Source: Peptococcaceae bacterium
GTDB lineage: Bacteria; Bacillota; Desulfitobacteriia; Desulfitobacteriales; Syntrophobotulaceae
Reading direction: 5' to 3'
DNA length: 13,112 bases
Assembly: GCA_012523535.1 (NCBI GenBank)
Contig: JAAYII010000293.1
Span: 1 to 13,112 of the forward strand
Each line of letters begins with the position of its first letter. The first letter of the stretch is position 1. Made by a program: the position numbers and the translations under genes. The notes beneath the pieces are model-generated. The model was not told the origin of the DNA. It saw only the letters and a list, made by a program, of their open reading frames with translations, and searched no databases. Below, piece after piece: positions 6,380-13,112 of the stretch.

Positions 6380-8623
6380 ATGATGAATAATTGTAATGTG
6401 CTTAATAACGAGGATCTCGGCTTAAATTGGGACCAAGCTTTGGCTTTAGCTTCCCAAAAAGGGGAAAGGGTTATTCCAACTCTCTGTGCCATGTGTGGAC
6501 CTATAGCGCGGGGATGTGGTATTTACGCTTTTGTTCAAGAAGGAAGATTAACAAGAGTTGCCGGGATGCGTGAATGTCCGGTAAATCAAGGAGCGCTCTG
6601 CGCTAAAGGCCAAGCCGCCCCACAGTGGGTTTATTCTCCTGATAGGTTGAAATATCCCTTGCGTAGAATCGGAGCCAAAGGCGAGGGAAAATTTGAGAGA
6701 ATATCCTGGGAGGAAGCCGTAAATATCATTGCCGTAACCTTAAAACAGCAGAAAGAACAATATGGTCCTGAGTCCTTAGCTATTTTAGCTCCGGCGATGA
6801 GAACTTATAATGCCTATTTAAAACGCTTTCTTACTGTTCATGGCAGTCCCAACTATGGACATAGCGGGATTTGTGCCTTGCAGAGAGCCTTTGCCTTTAT
6901 GTATACTTTGGGCGACAAGCCCGAGGCTCAGATAGACCAAAGCGATCTTATTATTTTCTGGGGAAGACAGCCTGTTTTTTCCGGACCGGCTATGAACGCT
7001 CCCAAAGCTTTGCTAAGGGCTAAAGACAGAGGAGCAAAAATAATAGCTGTTAAACCATCGGTTGAACCGGATGTAGCGAAAGCCGATATCTGGGTTCCCA
7101 TAAGACCTGGAACGGATGCTGCCTTGGCTTTGGCCATGCTTTATGTTGTGGTTACGGAAAATTTGATAGATCATGAATTTGTTGCCAAATGGTGTTATGG
7201 TTTTGAGCAATTGCAGGAACATATTCAAAAGTATTCTCCACAATGGGCTCAGGAAATAACCGGTGTTTCTGCCGAACAGATATACCAGATAGCACGTCTC
7301 TATGCTACAACCAGACGGGCTTGCATTGATTTAGGGAACGGAGTGGAACATGCCCCATCGGCTAATGACGCTATCCGAGCTATAGCAATTCTTATCGCCA
7401 TAACCGGGCATCTGGATCGTCCGGGCGGGAATGTTTTTAATATTACAGGAGTCAGTCGGCTGCAGCCGAAAGATATTACCCTTAGGGAACGTTTGACTCC
7501 GGAAATGGGCAAGAAACTGCTTGGACCCGAGTTTCCGCTGGAATTTCAACCATTTATTGAGGGCTATACTTCTGCTTATTACCGGGTTTTGGAGAGTGTG
7601 CTTACCGAATCTCCCTATGCTCCCAGGACCATAATTGCGCCGGGAACCCAGCCGGCGGTAAGTACAAGGGGTTCGCAATACGTTATTAAAGCTCTGAAGA
7701 AGCTAGATTTTTATGTTGTAATTGACGTTACCAGAACTGCTGATATGAACTATGCCGATATTGTCATCCCGGTTACCACCCCTTATGAATCGGATCATCC
7801 CTTTGAAATGTTCGGCGGTCGTATTATGGCCCGCCATAAAGTAATTGAACCTCTGGGCGATTATAAATCTATTTATGAATTCTTCCTCGAACTGGCTGTA
7901 AAAATGGGTTATGGTGCCGATTTCTGGGACGGAAGTATTGAGCAATGTTTGGATGATCAACTCCGGCCTTTAAATCTAACTTATGCGGAATTAAAAAAAT
8001 ATCCTGTAGGTTTGGAATATGAGAAAACACAACCCAGAACCTATGAGAATTACAGCCAAGTCTTTAACAGAAAAAGCCCAAAGCTTGATCAGACACCGTA
8101 CTTACCTCATGGCAAGGTTGAGATATATAATACTTATTTTAAAAAAGCGGGATTTAACCCATTGCCCGAATGGCGCGAACCGCCTGAAAGTTTAACCGGG
8201 ACTCCTCATCTGGCTAAGGAATATCCTCTTATTTTATCTGATTATCACACTTCCAAATGTTTTACAGCCTCCTGGCAGCGCAATATACCTTACCTTAGGG
8301 AACTTGAGCCTTACCCGGTTATTCATATTCATCCCCAAACAGCAGCGGCCAGAGACATCAAAGACGGAGACTGGGTTATGGTTAAGTCCCCCCATGGCTA
8401 TATGAAAGTAAAAGCGGAGCTCTATCCTGGAATTAGGCCGGATACGGTTATGATTCTCCATGGTTGGTGGCAAGGGTGCCAGGAATTGGGTCTGCCGGAT
8501 TATCCCTTGCTTCAAGGCGGGGCCAATGTGAACATAATGTACAGCGTGGATCCTCGCAAGGCTTACGATCCTCTTATCACTGCTATGAGCAGCCAAACTT
8601 TGGTGGAAGTAAAAAAACTTTGA
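6380..8623 (+). CDS. Molybdopterin oxidoreductase, DMSO reductase superfamily (catalytic subunit)
   Basis: This 747-residue protein is a bis-MGD Mo/W enzyme. An N-terminal [4Fe-4S] site is formed by Cys36, Cys39, Cys46 and Cys74 (CAMCGPIARGC ... GALCAKG). The Cys-x2-Cys-x6-Cys spacing is wider than the x3 usual in formate dehydrogenase or PsrA-type enzymes. The likely Mo ligand is Cys165 in NYGHSGICALQ, by position; this is inference. The molybdopterin-binding core spans about 85-560, and the dinucleotide-binding C-terminal domain runs from about 614 (YPLILSDYHTSK) through HGWWQG to the end. There is no Tat signal (the N-terminus is MMNNCNVLNNEDLG), so it should be cytoplasmic. The ATG at 6380 has TGAGG at 6368-6372, 7 bases upstream; the ATG at 6383 is an alternative. 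The DmsB-like partner follows after 27 bases. No membrane subunit is present. The substrate is unknown; acetylene hydratase-like or thiosulfate/polysulfide-type activities are possible. Confidence 0.9.
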   Translation: MMNNCNVLNNEDLGLNWDQALALASQKGERVIPTLCAMCGPIARGCGIYAFVQEGRLTRVAGMRECPVNQGALCAKGQAAPQWVYSPDRLKYPLRRIGAKGEGKFERISWEEAVNIIAVTLKQQKEQYGPESLAILAPAMRTYNAYLKRFLTVHGSPNYGHSGICALQRAFAFMYTLGDKPEAQIDQSDLIIFWGRQPVFSGPAMNAPKALLRAKDRGAKIIAVKPSVEPDVAKADIWVPIRPGTDAALALAMLYVVVTENLIDHEFVAKWCYGFEQLQEHIQKYSPQWAQEITGVSAEQIYQIARLYATTRRACIDLGNGVEHAPSANDAIRAIAILIAITGHLDRPGGNVFNITGVSRLQPKDITLRERLTPEMGKKLLGPEFPLEFQPFIEGYTSAYYRVLESVLTESPYAPRTIIAPGTQPAVSTRGSQYVIKALKKLDFYVVIDVTRTADMNYADIVIPVTTPYESDHPFEMFGGRIMARHKVIEPLGDYKSIYEFFLELAVKMGYGADFWDGSIEQCLDDQLRPLNLTYAELKKYPVGLEYEKTQPRTYENYSQVFNRKSPKLDQTPYLPHGKVEIYNTYFKKAGFNPLPEWREPPESLTGTPHLAKEYPLILSDYHTSKCFTASWQRNIPYLRELEPYPVIHIHPQTAAARDIKDGDWVMVKSPHGYMKVKAELYPGIRPDTVMILHGWWQGCQELGLPDYPLLQGGANVNIMYSVDPRKAYDPLITAMSSQTLVEVKKL

Positions 8624-8650
8624 TATACAATTTAAGAGAGTGGGATGTGA

Positions 8651-9148
8651 ATGGCTGGGCTATGTATTTTATTTGAACCTGAAGCTTGCGTTGGTTGTCA
8701 TGGATGTGAGGTAGCTTGTAAAAGCTGGCGGAAGGTGGAGTTGGGCCTTAAATGGAGAAAAGTGGATACTAATTGGCAGGGGATTTATCCTGACGTCAAA
8801 AGCGTTTTCAGTTCTAAAGCCTGCAAGCATTGTGAAGAACCGGAGTGTATGTTAGCCTGTCCGGCAGAGGCAATTACAAAGGAAGAGTTAACCGGCGCAG
8901 TGGTAGTTAACCAAGACGATTGTATCGGTTGCCGGGTGTGCTTACAGGCTTGCCCTTATGATATTCCGCAATTCGGATCGGACCAGAAAATGCAAAAATG
9001 TGATCTTTGCCATAATGATTTGGTCGGTAATGGACAAGAATCGGATAATAATTGTTATGTCCCTCCCTGTGTCGCGACTTGCCCCACGCATGCTTTACGT
9101 TTAGTTTCGGTCAATATGGGCCATACCCTGCCGTCCGGGGACAATTGA
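8651..9148 (+). CDS. DmsB-like four-cluster [4Fe-4S] ferredoxin subunit
   Basis: This 165-residue iron-sulfur protein should pass electrons to or from the upstream Mo enzyme. It carries the four cysteine groups of the DmsB/PsrB/NrfC family. They are C-x2-C-x2-C-x3-C at Cys13, 16, 19 and 23; CKHCEEPECMLACP; CIGCRVCLQACPYDIP; and CDLC followed by CVATCP. The last group has a longer insert than usual, about 19 residues with an extra cysteine (NNCYVPPC). There is no Tat signal and no membrane helix. The ATG at 8651 has only a weak site (GAGTGGG at 8638-8644) but lies 27 bases after the Mo subunit stop, so the two are almost certainly co-transcribed. Its length is at the short end for the family, without the C-terminal tail that contacts a NrfD/DmsC anchor, consistent with a soluble pair. 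Confidence 0.9.
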   Translation: MAGLCILFEPEACVGCHGCEVACKSWRKVELGLKWRKVDTNWQGIYPDVKSVFSSKACKHCEEPECMLACPAEAITKEELTGAVVVNQDDCIGCRVCLQACPYDIPQFGSDQKMQKCDLCHNDLVGNGQESDNNCYVPPCVATCPTHALRLVSVNMGHTLPSGDN

Positions 9149-9212
9149 GCATACCTATTAGAAGACATTCGGTCGATGATCGCTGATAATTTTTGTGTTT
9201 TAAGGAGGACTT

Positions 9213-11363
9213 ATGAACAAGCAAACAGCAAATGTGCTGCGGATAACTGAAAGTGTATGTCCCAAATGTTTAAAAAAAATACCGGCGGAACATGTGCTTA
9301 TAGACGGTAATGTTTACATGCATAAAGTATGTGCGGAGCATGGAAAATTTTCTACCATTATTTGGCGTGGCAGCGGCCAACTTGCTTATAGCTCCTGGAA
9401 GAAGGAAAAAATATTTTCTCATCCCGAAATCTGCTTGACAAAGGTGGAAAAAGGTTGCCCTTATGATTGCGGTTTGTGCGCAGAGCACAGACAGCAAACC
9501 TGTTGTGTGCTTTTGGAAGTAACCAATCGTTGTAATCTTAATTGCCACTACTGTTTTGCCAGCAGCGGTGAAAAGGATAATGATCCCTCATTGGACCAAA
9601 TCAGAGAGTGGCTGGAACTCCTTACCGACCTTGGAAAACCTTTTATTCATTTATCTGGCGGAGAACCTACAGTTCGTAATGACTTACCGGAAATTATCAG
9701 CTTGGCAAAACAAATGGGATTTTCTTATATCCAATTAAATACCAACGGAATCAAACTCGGGGAGGATCCGCAATATGTGCGCGAACTTAAAGATGCCGGT
9801 CTATCCTCGGTTTTTATGCAGTTTGACGGTACTAAGGATGAGATCTACCAGCGGCTCAGAGGCCGCAATTTATTGACCGTTAAAGAAAAGGCTATCCGCA
9901 ACTGCGGTGCCAACCTGCTGGGCGTTGTTTTGGTGCCGACAATTGTACCGGGAGTTAACGACGATAACATCGGCGAGATTGTAAACTATGGCCTGTCCAG
10001 GATTCCCGACGTCAGAGGTATACATTTTCAGCCGGTAAGTTATTTTGGCAGGTATCCAACAGCTCCTTCCGATGAACAGAGAATTACCCTGCCGGAAATA
10101 ATAAAGGGCATTGTTGAACAGACTAGCGGGATTTTTAAAATAGAAGATTTTGCCCCTTCGGGCTGTGATCATGCCCGTTGCGGTTTTCACGGCGATTTTA
10201 TATTGCTGTCGGACGGCAGTATTCAGGCTCTAACCCCTAAAAGTGACTCTGAAAGCTGCTGTTGCCAACCGAATCTAAGTCCATCTTTTTCCACGGCTGT
10301 GGAAAAGAATAGGAATTTTGTTGCTCGTCGCTGGGTAAGAACAGACAGCGGCGGGGAGTGTAGCGAAGAAAACAAACAATCCTATGATTTGGTTTATTTT
10401 TTAAATCGCCTTAAATCTCACGGCTTTTCCCTTACCGGGATGGCTTTTCAGGATTGCTGGAACATAGATCTGGAGAGGCTTAAAGAGTGCAGCTTGCATG
10501 TCTTAAGCCCCGCAGGTAAGATAATACCCTTTTGTGCCTATAATCTAAGCAGTACAGAAGGGCAAACCCTTTACCGGCAGCAGGAGCAAGCCGATGCAAC
10601 TGATTTAAGCAGAGCTAAGCAGTATGTAAAAAATAGAATTAAACAAATTACCGGCAAGACTCCAGCGGCTGGAAATGTTCTCCAAACAGAAGGATGTCTG
10701 ATTTGTGGCCGAGAACTTATTTACCGTACCGACCGCTCGGAATATACCTGCTTTGTTTGCGGCAAGCAATTTACCGCCAATGTTAGCTGCAGTGCCGGTC
10801 ATTATATTTGCGACCTATGTCATAGTGCCGATATATTTCAAAAATTAGAAAGTTTTCTAGTAGCCAGTAGGGAAAAAAATCCCCTTAGGCTTATTTCCCA
10901 GGTTTTTGAACTCCCCGGTTTGAATATGCATGGTCCGGAATATCATAGTATTGTACCTGCTGTGCTGGTAGCTGCTTATCAGAACTTTACGGGCCAAAAG
11001 GACAGCAAAAAAATTAAAGAGAGCATTGCTCGGGGTAGTTATATTAAAGGCGGTGGCTGTGGTTATTATGGAACATGTGGGGCTTGTGTCGGAACCGGTA
11101 TTGCTCTGTCGGTCTTAGAAGGAGTAACGCCAATGGAGGTTGAGAAGCGGGCTTTAGCCAACAGGATTACCGGACTTGCTCTGTTGGCTATTAGCAAGCA
11201 TGGCGGGCCTAGGTGCTGTAAAAGGGAAACTGTTACCTCGATTAAAACCTTTATGCGTAATACCGAATATTTTGCCAAAATGTTCGATATTGACTATAAA
11301 TGCAGGCAATATAAGCAAAACAAGGATTGCATTAATGAGAAATGCCCATATTTTCCGCGGTGA
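9213..11363 (+). CDS. Radical SAM protein, TrsS-like, with C-terminal DUF5714 domain
   Basis: This 716-residue protein has three visible parts. Residues 16-98 are a cysteine-rich N-terminal region (CPKC at 16-19, Cys40, CPYDCGLC at 82-89, CC at 97-98). The radical SAM core starts with CNLNCHYC (Cys107, Cys111 and Cys114 bind the [4Fe-4S] cluster) and includes the SAM-binding LSGGEPTVRNDLPEI. It continues with LNTNGIKL, MQFDGTKDE, and GIHFQPVSYFGRYP. The middle holds CCC at 349-351 and GMAFQDCWNIDLERLK. From about residue 495 to the end it resembles DUF5714: CLICG, CFVCG, HYICDLCHS, then GGGCGYYGTCGACVGTGIA and GGPRCCKRE (Cys668, Cys669). From memory the core matches the family NCBI names radical SAM (seleno)protein TrsS, often near molybdoenzyme genes; its reaction is not established. 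No in-frame TGA is present. AAGGAGG at 9202-9208 supports the ATG. Confidence 0.85.
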   Translation: MNKQTANVLRITESVCPKCLKKIPAEHVLIDGNVYMHKVCAEHGKFSTIIWRGSGQLAYSSWKKEKIFSHPEICLTKVEKGCPYDCGLCAEHRQQTCCVLLEVTNRCNLNCHYCFASSGEKDNDPSLDQIREWLELLTDLGKPFIHLSGGEPTVRNDLPEIISLAKQMGFSYIQLNTNGIKLGEDPQYVRELKDAGLSSVFMQFDGTKDEIYQRLRGRNLLTVKEKAIRNCGANLLGVVLVPTIVPGVNDDNIGEIVNYGLSRIPDVRGIHFQPVSYFGRYPTAPSDEQRITLPEIIKGIVEQTSGIFKIEDFAPSGCDHARCGFHGDFILLSDGSIQALTPKSDSESCCCQPNLSPSFSTAVEKNRNFVARRWVRTDSGGECSEENKQSYDLVYFLNRLKSHGFSLTGMAFQDCWNIDLERLKECSLHVLSPAGKIIPFCAYNLSSTEGQTLYRQQEQADATDLSRAKQYVKNRIKQITGKTPAAGNVLQTEGCLICGRELIYRTDRSEYTCFVCGKQFTANVSCSAGHYICDLCHSADIFQKLESFLVASREKNPLRLISQVFELPGLNMHGPEYHSIVPAVLVAAYQNFTGQKDSKKIKESIARGSYIKGGGCGYYGTCGACVGTGIALSVLEGVTPMEVEKRALANRITGLALLAISKHGGPRCCKRETVTSIKTFMRNTEYFAKMFDIDYKCRQYKQNKDCINEKCPYFPR

Positions 11364-11409
11364 AGTGGTATCATAATACTTGAGAAACACTTTTAAAGGT
11401 GGGATGGAA

Positions 11410-11934
11410 ATGACATTTATTGAAATAGCAAGAAAAAGATGTTCTGTTAGAAAGTATAAAGATCGGACTATTGAAAAAGAAAAAATCCTCCAAGTTTTAG
11501 AGGCGGCAAGAATTGCTCCTTCCGCTGCCAATTATCAACCCTGGCACTTTATCGTGATAACGGAAAAGAAGATGATAGAACAAATTGCGGAAGTATATCC
11601 GTCAAGCTGGCTTTCCCAGGCTCCGGTTATTATAGTTGCTTGCGGTGATCACTCCAGGTCTTGGAAAAGAAAGGACGGCAAAGACCATTGCGATATCGAT
11701 CTTGCCATTGCTATTGACCATATGACACTGGCCGCAGCGGATTTGGGTATTGGTACTTGTTGGGTATGTGCTTTTGATGCAGCAAAATGTCATAAAATAT
11801 TAGCTTTGCCGGAACATTTGGAACCGGTAGCATTGCTTCCTATGGGCTATCCGCTTGAAGAAGCTTTGCCCGAAAAGAATCGAAAAAGCATTGAAGAAAT
11901 AGTTAGTTGGGAAAGATATTTGCCAATTCCATAA
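11410..11934 (+). CDS. Nitroreductase-family flavoprotein (174 aa)
   Basis: This short FMN-type NAD(P)H-dependent oxidoreductase has the family's N-terminal block RCSVRKYKDR, then VLEAARIAPSAANYQPWHFI, and the C-terminal LGIGTCWVCAFD and LPMGYP segments. These build the FMN pocket of the homodimer. It should be cytoplasmic and reduce an organic or flavin-linked substrate; many such proteins have unknown substrates. I chose ATG 11410 because AAAGGTGG at 11395-11402 is 7 bases upstream. ATG 11404 sits directly against the same site, and a TTG at 11380 would extend it by 10 residues without a clear site. Its length is about 20-50 residues shorter than NfsB-type enzymes but normal for the short anaerobe group. 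It lies 46 bases after the radical SAM gene on the same strand with no terminator, so is probably in that operon. Confidence 0.88.
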   Translation: MTFIEIARKRCSVRKYKDRTIEKEKILQVLEAARIAPSAANYQPWHFIVITEKKMIEQIAEVYPSSWLSQAPVIIVACGDHSRSWKRKDGKDHCDIDLAIAIDHMTLAAADLGIGTCWVCAFDAAKCHKILALPEHLEPVALLPMGYPLEEALPEKNRKSIEEIVSWERYLPIP

Positions 11935-11969
11935 CAAGTAACAAAAATCGAAGAAGCGAGGATAAAGGA

Positions 11970-13058
11970 ATGGCCTGTAACAATACAACCGGTAATCTTC
12001 AAACTGACCTTGCGAGGATCAAAGCCGAATGCAGCGAATGTGGTTTATGTGTCAGCGGTTGTGCATTTTTAAGCGAAAATACTTCCCCTGCTGAAATGGC
12101 CAGGAGAGGAATATCGAAGGAAGATGCTTATGCCTGTTCGTTATGCGCCAAGTGCCGGGCGGTATGTCCCTTGGAGTTAAACCCTATGGGTATGTTTCAG
12201 GCAAGAAGAGAGCAAGCAATACAGAATCAGGAGCTTGATGCCGAAGAATTCAATTATTTTATGCCTGATAATAAAGATAATGTTATGAGTACTTACCGCC
12301 GGTATTATGCTGTTGATTATAATGATTTAAAAAGAGATAAAAACTCATCTGTTTTCTTTTTTCCGGGTTGTACCTTAATGACCTATTCTCCGGCTTTGAC
12401 CAGAGAAATATATAACCGTATACGTTGGCAGCAAGGTTGTGGCGGAATTATAACTGACTGCTGCGGATTGCCTTTGAATCAAATGGGTTTTAGATACCGG
12501 GCCAGTCAATTTACGGATTCTTTGGTTACCAAGATCGAAAAGTTGGGAATTAAAAGCCTAGTTACCGCTTGTCCCAATTGTTATTATAAGCTCAAAAAGG
12601 CTCTTCAACCATTGGGAGTTAGATTATTCACTGTATATGAGACTATAGATTTTCCGCCGGGTATGCAAATAGATTTGCCCCGATGCACCATTCATGATTC
12701 CTGTCCGGACAGGTTTGATGGATTATTTGCGGCTCAGGCCCGCACTGCTCTCCGGAATCAAGGCTATAAACTGGTTGAAATGGCGAATATACTTCGGGAC
12801 TCTCCTTGTTGTGGCAGCGGGGGACAAGTTTCTCATTTCCGGCCGGATTTAGCGGACAACCTGGTGATAAACAGATTAACAGAAGCGAGGAACAGCGGTG
12901 CTGAAATACTAGTAAGCTATTGTATGAGTTGTGTCCTCAATTTTGCTCGTTTGGCAACAGATTTAAAAGTAAGGCATGTTATGAATCTTCTTCTCGGCAT
13001 AGATGAAGATTATTCTGAAGTGAAAAAACGAGCTGCCGCAATTTTTGCCGCCAAATAA
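11970..13058 (+). CDS. CCG-domain Fe-S protein (GlpC/HdrD/LutA-like)
   Basis: This 362-residue protein has two N-terminal [4Fe-4S] ferredoxin motifs (Cys21, 24, 27, 31 and Cys56, 59, 62, 66) followed by two CCG (cysteine-rich) domains. The first has PGC, then GCGGIITDCCGLPLNQMG and CPNC. The second has HDSCPDRFDG, SPCCGSGGQVSH and YCMSC. In known relatives (HdrB, HdrD, GlpC) the CCG domains hold noncubane or other Fe-S clusters that move electrons or act on disulfides. It should be a cytoplasmic electron carrier or thiol/disulfide oxidoreductase in this operon, with no membrane segment seen. I chose ATG 11970, with GAGGA at 11958-11962, over a start at 11907 that would overlap the nitroreductase gene by 28 bases and has no clear site. 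It lies 35 bases after the nitroreductase stop. A substrate-specific role cannot be assigned. Confidence 0.88.
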   Translation: MACNNTTGNLQTDLARIKAECSECGLCVSGCAFLSENTSPAEMARRGISKEDAYACSLCAKCRAVCPLELNPMGMFQARREQAIQNQELDAEEFNYFMPDNKDNVMSTYRRYYAVDYNDLKRDKNSSVFFFPGCTLMTYSPALTREIYNRIRWQQGCGGIITDCCGLPLNQMGFRYRASQFTDSLVTKIEKLGIKSLVTACPNCYYKLKKALQPLGVRLFTVYETIDFPPGMQIDLPRCTIHDSCPDRFDGLFAAQARTALRNQGYKLVEMANILRDSPCCGSGGQVSHFRPDLADNLVINRLTEARNSGAEILVSYCMSCVLNFARLATDLKVRHVMNLLLGIDEDYSEVKKRAAAIFAAK

Positions 13059-13112
13059 TGTATAAATTTCGGACCGAACGGGGATTTAAAAATTATTTTG
13101 GGATTAGATTAA
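13058..13112 (+). CDS. Possible next gene of the redox operon (N-terminus only)
   Basis: An ATG at 13058 overlaps the preceding TAA stop as TAATG and stays open to the window edge, giving MYKFRTERGFKNYFGIRL. The overlap suggests translational coupling, but no ribosome binding site is visible and 18 residues are too few to assign a family. It may be a chance frame. Confidence 0.2.
   Translation, partial: MYKFRTERGFKNYFGIRL

Noticed and set aside
9149..9212. Terminator between the ferredoxin and radical SAM genes
   Set aside because: Only a weak CGATGATCG palindrome precedes a short T-run; the stem is too small to end transcription, so the genes are likely in one transcript.
11154..11531. 125-codon reverse-strand hydrophobic frame across the end of the radical SAM gene
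   Set aside because: It is antisense to the conserved DUF5714 C-terminus and nitroreductase start, with no ribosome binding site evident; the hydrophobicity is a by-product of the opposite strand.
1..13112. CRISPR arrays, tRNA or rRNA genes, complete insertion sequences
   Set aside because: No regularly spaced repeats, no tRNA-like cloverleaf or rRNA segments, and no transposase or integrase reading frame were recognised on either strand.

Overview
The window looks like chromosomal DNA from an anaerobic, spore-forming Firmicute, probably a clostridial or Peptococcaceae-type organism. This is inferred from two tiny YjcZ-type sporulation proteins, purine-rich Shine-Dalgarno sites, an AT-rich background, and a group of molybdenum and iron-sulfur redox genes typical of strict anaerobes. 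I cannot name a species from the sequence alone.

Layout. Bases 1-184 hold the N-terminal part of a DUF4125 protein on the minus strand. Bases 353-387 are a bidirectional hairpin terminator. Bases 429-720 hold two very small minus-strand YjcZ-like membrane peptides, with a sigma-K-like promoter upstream. Bases 721-1546 are a long AT-rich stretch without a convincing gene. It does contain a good forward promoter, two LacI/CcpA-like operator candidates, a foldable leader segment, one possible 33-residue ORF and a tandem 21-bp repeat. Bases 1547-5085 are a sugar-type ABC importer operon in the order permease, ATPase, permease. There is no substrate-binding protein gene, and the ATPase gene carries an in-frame amber codon at 3464-3466. 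The operon ends at a long hairpin (5143-5243) that looks like a terminator and perhaps a small mobile repeat. Bases 5379-6281 encode a cysteine synthase with its own extended -10 promoter.

Bases 6380-13058 form a same-strand run of five redox genes with short gaps: a DMSO-reductase-family molybdopterin oxidoreductase without a Tat signal, a DmsB-like four-cluster ferredoxin, a radical SAM protein of the TrsS type fused to a DUF5714 domain, a small nitroreductase-family flavoprotein, and a GlpC/HdrD-like CCG-domain Fe-S protein. A further ORF may start at 13058 and run off the window.

Taken together, the last block is the part most likely to be an undescribed system. I infer a cytoplasmic Mo-enzyme/ferredoxin pair, an Fe-S electron or thiol/disulfide exchange protein and a flavoprotein, all expressed with a radical SAM enzyme that could modify a substrate, cofactor or partner. 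No membrane anchor, quinone-binding subunit or Tat signal is seen, so the module appears cytoplasmic. Its substrate cannot be read from the sequence.
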